DNA from: JAFGTX01 sp942492225
GTDB lineage: Bacteria; Bacillota; Clostridia; Peptostreptococcales; Acidaminobacteraceae
DNA: 64,000 bases
Direction: 5' to 3'
Assembly (NCBI GenBank): GCA_942492225.1
Contig: CALODS010000077.1
Coordinates: 1 to 64,000 of the forward strand
In this document: piece by piece, positions 53,043 to 61,188 of the stretch
Layout of the letters: each line of letters opens with the position of its first letter
How positions within the stretch are numbered: the first letter of the stretch is position 1
Notes under the pieces: generated by a model
Database searches by the model: none
The model's input: only the letters and a program-made list of their open reading frames with translations
Told to the model about the DNA's origin: nothing
Program-made: the position numbers and the translations under genes

Positions 53043-54464
53043 CTAAATATTTAATATACGTGCTAAAGCAGTATACTCTTTTAAGATATTTTTTGTCATT
53101 GATGTACAGTAGGCTTGTTTAATGTTTCTGTGATGCACTCGTTTTTTACAAAAACTTATCCAGCCAACGATTGGACCATTTAATAATTCTGAAAGTAACC
53201 TCATTTCATTCGAAAAGTTTTCTTTACAATCAAAAAATAGATACTGTACTTTCTCTCTATCTAGCTGCTGCTTGTCGTACAAAAAATAAAAAGATCGTTG
53301 AACATCTCGAATCGTCGTTATTTCATTTTTTAATGGTACAAGAATTAATTCCGATTGTAATACGGATAAACATGTATATGCATCATAGATAAAATTATTC
53401 ACATTGGTAATCACCAAATCGTATCGTTTTTTATAATATGCAATGGATTCAATTAATGCCTCGTTAGTAAAGTATTCAAACTTTTTAAGATCATTAGTAC
53501 CATACAAAATTTTTAAATTTTTAGAAGTAGAAGATAATCTACATAATTTATCATATCCTTCACTGCTATACTTTTCTTTGTGATAGAGACGTTGTATACC
53601 TTCTAAATTTTGATCTAAGTCTGTACCTTTTCGTTTTTTTGGTGGACAATAAAAATCAACGGTCGGATTTAAACGATTTAAGTCTATAAGTAGAATTTTC
53701 TTTTCTGTATTTTTTGCTATGAAAGCAGCAAGTTCACAGCAAAATTCTGGATTATTCCAAACGGTTATCATACCCTCACCTGCAAAATTTACTTTGGACC
53801 GCTGAACTATTCCGTTGCCAGATAGTTTAATTCTTTTTTTTATGCGTTCAATAAAAATTTTTTTATGTCGCTGATTGAGGGTATCGTATACATATGTCAA
53901 ATCTTTCAAAGGAAAGCTCTCTCGCTCTAATATGCTATCAAACAAATAATTTAATGCTTCTTCATTTAAAACCTCAACATCCTGACAATATTTTTGGTTG
54001 TACAACCAATGATCTACGTGATCACAATGAACATTAGCGGTCAAAACCAAAGGGTTCTTTTTCCACTCTGATTGTTCAACGACAAAGTTACCACCCGAAG
54101 CAAGAAACTTAGGCACACAAGATAAATCAAAAGTGAGTGGATTTATACTCAAAAGAATAATTCCTGAAAAACCACTGCTACGAATTTTTTCAATCCAATG
54201 GGTCATTTTTATAAAATGTTGGTGCTGAAAACTAATGCATATAATGGTTTTATCTGTATGAAGTGATTCTAAATCTAGGTTAAACAAATCAACTGATTGA
54301 TAATAACACTGCACTTCCATATTTTCTTTTCTATAAACTTTTTTAATATTATTACTGTCCTGTATCTTAACGTCTTCTGCTTTTAAGATAAATATAAATT
54401 TCATCATGGTTTCACGCTCATTTACTTTTTTTACCATTTTGACACACATGTAAAATATTGTCAA
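53043..54464 (-). CDS. TadZ/CpaE-like ParA-family protein with degenerate P-loop
   Basis: A protein of up to 473 residues, first of the Tad genes. The N-terminal part (about 20-180) looks like a degenerate receiver domain, as in TadZ/CpaE. From about 255 there is a MinD/ParA-like fold: FAGEGMITVWNNPEFCCELAAFIAKNTEKKILLIDLNRLNPTVDFYC. This aligns with the Walker A-helix-A motif region, but KGGxGKT is replaced by AGEGMITV. ATP binding is therefore doubtful. TadZ usually localises the pilus machine to the pole. The start is uncertain; ATG at 54410 or 54407 (MMKFIFIL) suits the ParA-fold length best. Confidence 0.75.
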   Translation of the reverse strand: MTIFYMCVKMVKKVNERETMMKFIFILKAEDVKIQDSNNIKKVYRKENMEVQCYYQSVDLFNLDLESLHTDKTIICISFQHQHFIKMTHWIEKIRSSGFSGIILLSINPLTFDLSCVPKFLASGGNFVVEQSEWKKNPLVLTANVHCDHVDHWLYNQKYCQDVEVLNEEALNYLFDSILERESFPLKDLTYVYDTLNQRHKKIFIERIKKRIKLSGNGIVQRSKVNFAGEGMITVWNNPEFCCELAAFIAKNTEKKILLIDLNRLNPTVDFYCPPKKRKGTDLDQNLEGIQRLYHKEKYSSEGYDKLCRLSSTSKNLKILYGTNDLKKFEYFTNEALIESIAYYKKRYDLVITNVNNFIYDAYTCLSVLQSELILVPLKNEITTIRDVQRSFYFLYDKQQLDREKVQYLFFDCKENFSNEMRLLSELLNGPIVGWISFCKKRVHHRNIKQAYCTSMTKNILKEYTALARILNI

Positions 54465-54473
54465 TTAAAACGC

Positions 54474-54509
54474 AAAAAAAGTGAAGCAATCATGTGCTTC
54501 ACTTTTTTT
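54474..54509. terminator. Bidirectional terminator between the SPFH and Tad genes
   Basis: AGTGAAGCA (54480-54488), loop ATCATG, TGCTTCACT (54495-54503), with A-run before and T-run after. Confidence 0.9.
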
Positions 54510-54520
54510 ATCTAATTTTT

Positions 54521-55456
54521 CTATTTTTCTTTTGTTGTATTAACGACTTCTGTTGCCGAAGCAATCAGTCCCGCAAGATTTTGCATTTCTGAAGGAATAA
54601 TTAATTTTGTTGATTGACCATCGGCTACTTTAGCCAACGCTTCAAAACTCTTAAGCGTTAATACCGCTTTATCCGCTCCAGCTTCTTTTATCATTTCTAT
54701 TCCTTTTGCTGTTGCTTCTTGTACTGTAAGGATTGCTTCCGCTTCACCTTCTGCTTCTCGAATCTGTGATTCTTTCTTTGCTTCCGCTCTAAGAATCGCT
54801 GAACGTTTTTCTGCTTCTGCTTCAAGAATAACTGATTCTTTATGACCTTCTGCCACTAGAATAGCTGATCGTTTTTCACCTTCGGCACGTAAAATAGATT
54901 CTCTTCTCTCACGTTCCGCTCTCATTTGCTTTTCCATTGCCTCTTGAATATCTGCAGGTGGAACAATATTTTTAACTTCTACACGGTTTACCTTAATGCC
55001 CCATGGATCGGTTGCTTCGTCTAAGATACTACGCATTTTCGTGTTGATAATATCTCTTGATGTTAATGTTTCATCAAGTTCTAATTGACCAATAATATTC
55101 CTTAATGTTGTTGCTGTTAAATTCTCAATTGCAACAATTGGTCTTGATACGCCATAAGTATAAAGCTTAGGATCTGTAATTGCATAATACACAATTGTAT
55201 CAATTTTCATCGTAACATTATCTTTGGTGATAACCGGCTGTGGTGGAAAATCAACAACCTTTTCTTTTAAACTCACTTTATTAGCCACACGGTCTATTAA
55301 AGGAATTTTAACGTGTAGTCCAACACTCCAAGTCCCACTATACGCACCTAAACGCTCAATAACAAATGCACTCGCTTGGGGAACAATCCTAATGTTTGAT
55401 GCAACTAATCCAATTGCAAATAGTACAAGAATAACAGTAATAATTACGCCTATCAT
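54521..55456 (-). CDS. SPFH/Band 7 membrane protein (stomatin/QmcA-like)
   Basis: A 311-residue protein with one N-terminal membrane helix and a Band 7 domain (VPQASAFVIERLGAYSGTWSVGLHVKIPLIDRV; GQLELDETLTSRDIINTKMRSILDEATDPWGIKVNRVEVKNI). A long Glu/Ala/Arg coiled coil (about 195-260, RAEGEKRSAILVAEGHKES) and a C-terminal domain follow. It oligomerises into membrane rings or microdomains and often binds FtsH-type proteases. It is paired with an NfeD gene 51 bases upstream, the usual partner. Confidence 0.93.
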   Translation of the reverse strand: MIGVIITVILVLFAIGLVASNIRIVPQASAFVIERLGAYSGTWSVGLHVKIPLIDRVANKVSLKEKVVDFPPQPVITKDNVTMKIDTIVYYAITDPKLYTYGVSRPIVAIENLTATTLRNIIGQLELDETLTSRDIINTKMRSILDEATDPWGIKVNRVEVKNIVPPADIQEAMEKQMRAERERRESILRAEGEKRSAILVAEGHKESVILEAEAEKRSAILRAEAKKESQIREAEGEAEAILTVQEATAKGIEMIKEAGADKAVLTLKSFEALAKVADGQSTKLIIPSEMQNLAGLIASATEVVNTTKEK

Positions 55457-55507
55457 GATGATGCCTCCATTCTTTTTACTTTATCATCAATGCCAATTGG
55501 CAATTGA

Positions 55508-55945
55508 TTACTTGACGATTAACTTAACACCTTCAACCAATACAATGGTTACTTCTCTGTCCAAATCCATCTCACTACCATCTTCTGAAATAGCTGTCCA
55601 AATTTGGCCTTTCACCTTCACTTGACCCGGGGCGTGTTCTTCAATTTTCTTAACAACAAATCCCTTCAATCCAATTAACTCCTCTACATTGGTTTTTGTT
55701 GCACCAACTTTAAGTTGTTTTTGAGCAATGGGTTTTGTATAAATTAACATAACGATTGACGAAGCTAGAAACACAATAACTTGAGCTAAAAATGGTAACT
55801 TAATCATTGATGCTATAAGTGCAAAAATTGAACCTATGGCAAACCATATAGAGGTAAGTCCCAAAGTCATACCTTCAACAACTGCAAATCCTACAATTAA
55901 TAATGCCCAAATCATAGGTAATCCAAATGTAGATAACATATTCAT
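55508..55945 (-). CDS. NfeD-family membrane protein
   Basis: The 145-residue short NfeD has three or four N-terminal membrane helices (LPMIWALLIVGFAVVEGMTLGLTSIWFAIGSIFALIASMI) and a C-terminal OB-fold (VEELIGLKGFVVKKIEEHAPGQVKVKGQIWTAISED). It assists the SPFH protein encoded next to it. Both form a two-gene operon with a terminator downstream. Confidence 0.92.
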   Translation of the reverse strand: MNMLSTFGLPMIWALLIVGFAVVEGMTLGLTSIWFAIGSIFALIASMIKLPFLAQVIVFLASSIVMLIYTKPIAQKQLKVGATKTNVEELIGLKGFVVKKIEEHAPGQVKVKGQIWTAISEDGSEMDLDREVTIVLVEGVKLIVK

Positions 55946-56104
55946 AACGCATCCTTCTTTCTATTTGTGATATAAATCACCAAAAGTAGTATATATATAT
56001 ATTTACCATATATTGTACAGCAATAATATTAAAAAAGAATTAAGATTAAAATAGATTTTTTTTGGTATCATTTTAATAAGGGGATTTGGGGGAGAGGTGA
56101 TCAT

Positions 56105-57490
56105 ATGAAACAATCTAAAACAAGGATGCAAATGTTTTTTGTGTCTATAATAATTGCATTAATTTCTGTATTTGGACCCTACTTATTTTTTTCGGCGTTC
56201 CTTTTACAATCTCAATTTTTAATTGTCTTTTTAACATTTTTTAGCTTGCTATCTTTTTTTACTTATACAATTACAATGATTTCTAGCGCATTTGATGTGC
56301 TCTCAAAAGATGAGAGTCAAAATATTTTACCACAGTTCCCTAGTTTTTCAGAAAATCTTTCACTCCGACAATTGTTGTCTTTTAGTGATACGCTAACACA
56401 CTTTATTCGTGTTCGACTGCTTTCACAACAAAAATTAATTCAGGATTACAATAAAACGAACACGGAATTAAAGGCACATATTGAAATCAACAAAAAATTT
56501 CTTAAATTTGCTCATCAATCAATAATTACACAAAATGACGAAAATGTTCATACTGTTATTCAAAAAGAAATTTTGAATATTATTCAAAGCTTTAATGCTT
56601 CATCATTCTATATTTTAGATGATTGTGGTGATTTATTGAGACTTGATAGTAGCCATGGTTTTGAAGATGATAATTTTTTATTAAAAAGTGTTCCACTTGC
56701 AGATTTTCACAGTCCAGTGCACTGTGATAACTCAACAATCAAAACACTTAAAAAGATAACTTATGCTAAAGTCAATCATTTCATATCTGATGCTAGACGG
56801 CATCATGACATCATTGATATTATTGAACTTCCAATTTATTTAGACAACTACTTATATGGCATTTTTTATTTTTATAATACCGATCCTAAACGTGAATTCT
56901 CAACTGAACTTCGTCTCCTATTAAAATCCTATACAACACAAGCCATCAATGCAGTAACCAATAAGATTTTAATTAAAAAAACTGCTTTTTTATCAAAATA
57001 TGATAGTTTGACTGGCATTTATAACAGAAGTTATTTTGAACAATATTTTGAAGACTTTAACAAGCATGCATTACGATATAAAGAACACTACTCAATTGTC
57101 CTTATCGACTTAAATCGTTTAAAATCTATCAATGACAAATTTGGTCATGTCGCTGGTGATAGGGCATTGCAAGAATTCGCTTCAACGTTTAAAAGTAAAA
57201 TTCGTGAAACAGATATATTTGCACGTTTTGGGGGCGATGAATTTATTGTCATCTTCCACAATTCAAATTTAGAACAAACTGAAGCACGATTAAAAGTTAT
57301 CCATGAAGAGTTTAAACATCATCATATAAGATATGGTAGTTTTAATATTCCTATTCGATTTAGTTATGGAGTTTCTTCTTCACCAAACGAATCAATGATT
57401 CTCAATATTCTTGTAAAGATTGCAGATGAAAGAATGTACAAACTTAAAGAAACACTTCATGAAACAGAAAAAGAAGATTTTGATTTCTAA
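56105..57490 (+). CDS. Membrane diguanylate cyclase with GAF-like and GGDEF domains
   Basis: A 461-residue protein. It has two membrane helices in the first 65 residues, a coiled region, a GAF-like sensor at about 140-295 (SSFYILDDCGDLLRLDSSHGF; LPIYLDNYLYGIFYFYNTD) and GGDEF at about 300-455. Catalytic motifs are complete: DSLTGIYNRSYF, IDLNRLKSINDKFGHVAGD and FARFGGDEFIVIF. An RETD inhibitory-site motif lies exactly 5 residues before GGDEF, so the enzyme should make c-di-GMP with product inhibition. The ATG at 56105 has GAGAGGTGA upstream. The STAS-like gene follows. Confidence 0.92.
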   Translation: MKQSKTRMQMFFVSIIIALISVFGPYLFFSAFLLQSQFLIVFLTFFSLLSFFTYTITMISSAFDVLSKDESQNILPQFPSFSENLSLRQLLSFSDTLTHFIRVRLLSQQKLIQDYNKTNTELKAHIEINKKFLKFAHQSIITQNDENVHTVIQKEILNIIQSFNASSFYILDDCGDLLRLDSSHGFEDDNFLLKSVPLADFHSPVHCDNSTIKTLKKITYAKVNHFISDARRHHDIIDIIELPIYLDNYLYGIFYFYNTDPKREFSTELRLLLKSYTTQAINAVTNKILIKKTAFLSKYDSLTGIYNRSYFEQYFEDFNKHALRYKEHYSIVLIDLNRLKSINDKFGHVAGDRALQEFASTFKSKIRETDIFARFGGDEFIVIFHNSNLEQTEARLKVIHEEFKHHHIRYGSFNIPIRFSYGVSSSPNESMILNILVKIADERMYKLKETLHETEKEDFDF

Positions 57491-57547
57491 GTTTTTATTG
57501 AACGAAATCGGGTAAGGATAGATTAGAAATGATTGGAAGGTGATAAC

Positions 57548-57928
57548 ATGACGAATAAAGAGCATTTTATTGAGACAAAAGATGATTTTATTTACTGGTA
57601 CAATACAAATGGTACCATCACGATTGAAGAAGCAATTGAACTTTCGAATCAAATTAAAGGCCTTGTAGAAAGTGGGGACTATACGCGTTTAGTCGTTGAT
57701 AACTCAAAGATGTCTGGTGTATGGAGTTCCGACGTTGATAAGGTGTGGATTGATTTGATGAAGTACATCGTGCAATACATACCCAAAACAGCAACTATTT
57801 GTGAAAATGTCATTAATAAACTACAAGTTAATTATCTGGCTTCACAATCTGTAAATCCTGAACGTATGAAGGCTTTTACCCTTACAGAAAAAGAAGAATT
57901 TGAACATTTTATTCAATCGCACGATTAA
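57548..57928 (+). CDS. Small STAS/SpoIIAA-like protein
   Basis: A 126-residue soluble protein. Its pattern DDFIYWYNTNGTITIEEAIELSNQIKGLVESGDYTRLVVDNSKMSGVW alternates strand and helix like the STAS/SpoIIAA-like fold. No conserved phosphoserine motif is evident. The ATG at 57548 has GGAAGGTGA upstream. It lies 57 bases after the diguanylate cyclase and shares its terminator, so it may serve the same pathway. The family is a guess from pattern. Confidence 0.5.
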   Translation: MTNKEHFIETKDDFIYWYNTNGTITIEEAIELSNQIKGLVESGDYTRLVVDNSKMSGVWSSDVDKVWIDLMKYIVQYIPKTATICENVINKLQVNYLASQSVNPERMKAFTLTEKEEFEHFIQSHD

Positions 57929-57930
57929 AA

Positions 57931-57966
57931 AAAGCCACTTCATTTTTTAAAATGAAGTGGCTTTTT
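57931..57966. terminator. Bidirectional terminator after the STAS-like gene
   Basis: AAAGCCACTTCATTTT (57931-57946) pairs with AAAATGAAGTGGCTTT (57949-57964); T-runs on both strands. Confidence 0.9.
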
Positions 57967-57983
57967 ATTGATAATAACATTTT

Positions 57984-58847
57984 TTATTTATGATGCTGAA
58001 ATCCCTCTCCGAGAACTTCATGAGTTGTATTTAACATTACAAATGCTTCCGGATCAATCTCTCTCACTATAGATTTAACTTTTTGGACTTGAGCTCTATT
58101 TACAACGCACATAAGAACATCCTTGTGTGCACCAGAGTACATCCCTTTTCCCTGCAACGCCGTTACACCGCGTTCTAATTCATTAATAATCCTCATAGAA
58201 ATTTCTTCTGATTTATTAGAAATAATATAAAAAGACTTAGAATAATTTAAATCCTCTACGATAAAGTCTGCAGCTTTCACCATTACATATAAACATACTG
58301 ATGAATATAAAGCCGTTTCGATTTTCCCACTGACTACACTCGCCAACGTAATAACACCAATATCCACAATCATCATTAATTTTGCTGCACTGAGTGTTGG
58401 AAAAAATTTATTCAATATTGCACCAGCTAAATCGGTACCGCCTGTACTACCACCCATCTTAAAAAGTAATCCAATACCAATACCCACTATAACACCACCA
58501 AAAATTGAAGCTAAAAGTGGATCGGCAGTTGCGGGTACATTAGTAAATTCAATTTTGTCTAACACAACTAAAAAAAACGATAACCCTAAAGTACCATAAG
58601 CAGTCTTAGCACCAGCACTTTTGCCAAGAATAAATATGCCTATAATAAACAATGGAATGTTAATCATTAAGTTTGTTAAATATATTGGTATACCCATTAA
58701 TCGTTCTATGACAATTGCAAGTCCTGTAACGCCACCAGGTGCAATTGTATTGGGTTCTAAAAACCAAATAAGACCCAAAGCAATTAGGATAATACCAACG
58801 TTAATAATAATTGCTTCCCAAATAATATCTAATGCTTTTCTTTTCAT
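57984..58847 (-). CDS. YitT-family membrane protein (DUF161 plus DUF2179)
   Basis: The 287-residue product has five or six membrane helices with the repeated family motif (PGGVTGLAIVIERLMGIPI and GGSTGGTDLAGAILNKF). A C-terminal DUF2179 domain follows (YIISNKSEEISMRIINELERGVTALQGKGMYSG... VLMCVVNRAQVQKVKSIVREIDPEAFVML). The transported or sensed molecule is unknown. It is transcribed away from the DnaA-box cluster at 58.9-59.1 kb. Confidence 0.93.
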   Translation of the reverse strand: MKRKALDIIWEAIIINVGIILIALGLIWFLEPNTIAPGGVTGLAIVIERLMGIPIYLTNLMINIPLFIIGIFILGKSAGAKTAYGTLGLSFFLVVLDKIEFTNVPATADPLLASIFGGVIVGIGIGLLFKMGGSTGGTDLAGAILNKFFPTLSAAKLMMIVDIGVITLASVVSGKIETALYSSVCLYVMVKAADFIVEDLNYSKSFYIISNKSEEISMRIINELERGVTALQGKGMYSGAHKDVLMCVVNRAQVQKVKSIVREIDPEAFVMLNTTHEVLGEGFQHHK

Positions 58848-58942
58848 AGCCTCACCTCACGTTATTTTGATTCTCTGACCATTAAACAGTAATTAACAGT
58901 GTGTGTCAATACCTCATTAACTATACCCAACTTATCATCATA

Positions 58943-59079
58943 TTATCCCCATAATAATCGCGATTCATCACATTTTTGTCCACAAAATCTGTGTATAACC
59001 TGTGTGTTACTTGTCATTTTAGAACGTATATTCCTAGAACAAGAATTCGGTTATCAACATTACCCACAAGTTATCCACA
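58943..59079. promoter_or_regulatory. Cluster of DnaA-box-like 9-mers
   Basis: Within 137 bases there are six matches to TTATNCACA with 0-1 mismatch: TTATCCCCA (58943), TTGTCCACA (58976), TTATACACA on the minus strand (58990-58998), TTATCAACA (59051), TTACCCACA (59060) and the consensus TTATCCACA (59071). The last three are spaced 9 and 11 bases apart. An AT-rich stretch and the arsR promoter follow at once. dnaA and dnaN are not here and gene direction does not switch, so this is more likely a DnaA-titrating or regulatory cluster than the main oriC. Confidence 0.65.
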
Positions 59080-59090
59080 ATAAAAATATG

Positions 59091-59119
59091 TTGACACTTG
59101 CAAAAACAAAGAATATAAT
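59091..59119 (+). promoter_or_regulatory. Consensus sigma-A promoter of the arsR operon
   Basis: Perfect TTGACA (59091-59096), 17-base spacer, perfect TATAAT (59114-59119). Confidence 0.92.
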
Positions 59120-59141
59120 CATATTAGAATATCCTAATATG
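59120..59141 (+). promoter_or_regulatory. Palindromic operator, probably for the ArsR-family repressor
   Basis: CATATTAG (59120-59127), 6-base spacer, CTAATATG (59134-59141): a perfect 8-bp inverted repeat directly after the -10 box, covering the transcription start. ArsR/SmtB repressors bind such AT-rich dyads and block their own promoter. Confidence 0.82.
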
Positions 59142-59156
59142 TCGAGGAGGTGACCA

Positions 59157-59435
59157 ATGAAAATTGATAAAATGACACTCTTACTGAAAGCACTTGCCCA
59201 CCCAACACGGTTGGAAATACTTGCATTTTTAAGAGAGAGAGATTCAGAATGTGTTTGTAAAATATACGAATCACTTAATTTAGAACAATCAAACATATCG
59301 CAGCACTTGAGAATTTTAAAAAATAGTGGTGTCCTAATTTCTAAAAAAAAGGGATCATGGGTGCATTACAGTATTGCTCATCCAGAAATTTTTGATATTT
59401 TACAGTCTGTCGAAACAATAACAGATCGATCATAA
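59157..59435 (+). CDS. ArsR/SmtB-family metalloregulatory repressor
   Basis: A 92-residue winged-helix protein: ALAHPTRLEILAFLRERDSECVCKIYESLNLEQSNISQHLRILKNSGVL. It includes the CxC metal site in ECVCKI at the start of the DNA-reading helix region, the ArsR-type thiol motif (ELCVCDL in relatives). Arsenite, other thiophilic ions or oxidants would release it from DNA. It starts after GAGGAGGTGA and lies downstream of a perfect promoter with a palindrome. First gene of arsR-permease-thioredoxin. Confidence 0.93.
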   Translation: MKIDKMTLLLKALAHPTRLEILAFLRERDSECVCKIYESLNLEQSNISQHLRILKNSGVLISKKKGSWVHYSIAHPEIFDILQSVETITDRS

Positions 59436-59448
59436 AAAGGAGATACTT

Positions 59449-60396
59449 ATGTTAAGTAAATTTGCCCAGTACATTGTTGAGGACATAATGAAACTCAGCA
59501 TGAATTCACAACTTGGTGGTAGCATCCATTTTTTTATATATGACACTTTAAAAATCATTTTATTGTTAAGCTTCATGATTTTTACGATATCATACATCAG
59601 AAGTTATTTCCCTCCTGAAAAGGTTAAGAATATGATTAACAAGCACAATGGATTTGTTGCCCATGTTTTTGCATCTGTTTTAGGAGTTCTTTCGCCATTT
59701 TGTTCTTGTTCGACCGTTCCTATTTTTATTGGTTTCGTCGAGTCAGGCATACCACTTGGTGTAACTTTTACATTTTTAATTACCTCTCCAATTGTTAATG
59801 AAATTGCCATAGGCTTTTTATTTATTTCATTTGGACCAAAAATTGCAATCATCTATACACTTGCAGGGATGACCATTGGTGTTGTTGCAGGGATGATTAT
59901 TGAGAAAATGAATCTGGTTCATCTCGTAGAACCCTATGTATTTGAAATTCACACCAAAGAAGACTTTGTTCAAGAAATGTCCCAAAAGGACAGAATAGAT
60001 TTTTCTATTGGCGCTGTAAAAGATATCGTTCAGCGTGTATGGATTTTTATTGTTATTGGTATTGGACTTGGTGCTCTTATTCACGGCTATGCACCCGAAG
60101 CATTCATGGTAAAATATGCTGGTCCTAATAACCCACTGGCTGTTTTTGTTGCAGTTGCAGTTGGTATTCCACTGTATTCAAATGCAGTTGGAACAATTCC
60201 AATCGTTGAAGCACTTATCAACAAAGGCGTTGGCGTCGGAACCGCACTGGCTTTTATGATGTCAGTTGTTGCTCTAAGTTTGCCAGAACTTATCTTACTC
60301 AAGCAAGTAATCAAACCAAAGTTAATTGCCATCTTTGTTGCTATTACAGGCACATCAATTTTAATGGTTGGCTATTTATTTAATATTATCTTATAA
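59449..60396 (+). CDS. Permease of the ArsP/YraQ (UPF0718) type
   Basis: A 315-residue membrane protein with 8-10 helices. It has the family signature LSPFCSCSTVPIFIGFVESGIPLGVTFTFLITSPIVNEIA, including the CSC cysteines, and a second copy-like motif late (GIPLYSNAVGTIPIVEALINKGVGVGTALAFMMSVVALSLPELILL). ArsP members export trivalent organoarsenicals; relatives in arsR-permease-thioredoxin operons may move other thiol-bound metals. It lies 13 bases after arsR. Confidence 0.88.
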   Translation: MLSKFAQYIVEDIMKLSMNSQLGGSIHFFIYDTLKIILLLSFMIFTISYIRSYFPPEKVKNMINKHNGFVAHVFASVLGVLSPFCSCSTVPIFIGFVESGIPLGVTFTFLITSPIVNEIAIGFLFISFGPKIAIIYTLAGMTIGVVAGMIIEKMNLVHLVEPYVFEIHTKEDFVQEMSQKDRIDFSIGAVKDIVQRVWIFIVIGIGLGALIHGYAPEAFMVKYAGPNNPLAVFVAVAVGIPLYSNAVGTIPIVEALINKGVGVGTALAFMMSVVALSLPELILLKQVIKPKLIAIFVAITGTSILMVGYLFNIIL

Positions 60397-60410
60397 GTGG
60401 AGGGAATTAT

Positions 60411-60644
60411 ATGGAAATTAAAGTATTAGGTAGTGGGTGTTCTAAATGTACTAAGTTATATGATATGGTTTCAGAAGTTATCGCTGAAAAGCAATTAGAT
60501 GCTTCTATAACAAAAATAGAGGATTTTAAAGAAATTCTTGGATTTGGCGTCATGAAAACACCGGCGCTTGTCATTGATGAGAACGTTATTTTCTCAGGAT
60601 CTGTACCAAATAAGAAAAAAATAGAAGAGTATTTATCAAAATAA
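60411..60644 (+). CDS. Small thioredoxin-fold redox protein (redox-active disulfide protein 2 type)
   Basis: A 77-residue thioredoxin/glutaredoxin-like protein: MEIKVLGSGCSKCTKLYDMV gives the CxxC active site (C10, C13), and MKTPALVIDENVIFSGSVP is the cis-Pro loop. Such proteins are regularly encoded with ArsR regulators and UPF0718 permeases and may reduce or deliver the exported metalloid. Here both active-site residues are ordinary cysteines, unlike the TGA-containing TlpA at 14.3 kb. Confidence 0.9.
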   Translation: MEIKVLGSGCSKCTKLYDMVSEVIAEKQLDASITKIEDFKEILGFGVMKTPALVIDENVIFSGSVPNKKKIEEYLSK

Positions 60645-60710
60645 AAAACGCCGTTCTAAGAACAGCGTCTAAAGAGTGTCTCACTTAACCAATGAGACAC
60701 TCTTTTTATT
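60645..60710. terminator. Two hairpins separating the arsR and folate operons
   Basis: First hairpin near 60648-60668 (ACGC/GCGT with GTTCT-AAG-AAC); it has a T-run on the minus strand and so serves folK. Second hairpin AGTGTCTCA/TGAGACACT (about 60675-60703) followed by TTTTTATTT on the plus strand serves the thioredoxin gene. Confidence 0.8.
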
Positions 60711-61188
60711 TACTATTTAACCGCTTAATCTCTTGATCTTCAATTTTATTAAGCGACTCTTTAATAGAAACACCATAAAGTTGTTCCTCATCACAAACAT
60801 CTAATAATGGTGCTAAAACAAATGCCCGTTCGAACATTCTAGGATGCGGTATTTCAAGTCTTTGCGTCTTTACCACCTCATCATCATAACTCAACAAATC
60901 TATATCAATCGTTCTTGGTCCCCATCTTATAAGTCGTTCCCGGTGCAACAACAGCTCAATGCTTTGACAAACATCGAGTAACTTTAGAGCCGATAAGTCT
61001 GTTTCAATTTTAAGCACAATATTTAAAAATGCTTCTTGTTCAACACCACCCCACGGAGCAGTTTCAAAGTAATCACTTATTTTTTTTACCGATATACTTG
61101 ACTGTTGATTTAATAAATTTACTGCCTCATCAATCAATGCTCTTCTATCACCCATATTACTACCTAAACTTAAATAACTCACTAACAT
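60706..61188 (-). CDS. folK: 2-amino-4-hydroxy-6-hydroxymethyldihydropteridine pyrophosphokinase (HPPK)
   Basis: The 160-residue HPPK starts VSYLSLGSNMGDRRALIDEAV and contains the pterin/ATP segments ISDYFETAPWGGVEQEAFLNIVLKIETDL and RLIRWGPRTIDIDLLSYDDEV. It pyrophosphorylates 6-hydroxymethyl-dihydropterin for FolP. It overlaps folB by 7 bases and is last in the folate operon. Confidence 0.96.
   Translation of the reverse strand: MLVSYLSLGSNMGDRRALIDEAVNLLNQQSSISVKKISDYFETAPWGGVEQEAFLNIVLKIETDLSALKLLDVCQSIELLLHRERLIRWGPRTIDIDLLSYDDEVVKTQRLEIPHPRMFERAFVLAPLLDVCDEEQLYGVSIKESLNKIEDQEIKRLNSK

Larger units (their letters stand above)
58848..59156. other. 309-base divergent intergenic region yitT/arsR
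   Basis: The region holds the DnaA-box cluster, the arsR promoter and the palindromic operator, each listed separately. The left 90 bases form the yitT leader; no additional open frame is supported. Confidence 0.5.

Noticed and set aside
58943..59079. DnaA-box cluster as the chromosomal origin
   Set aside because: No dnaA/dnaN nearby and genes on both sides keep the same main direction; kept only as a DnaA-binding candidate.
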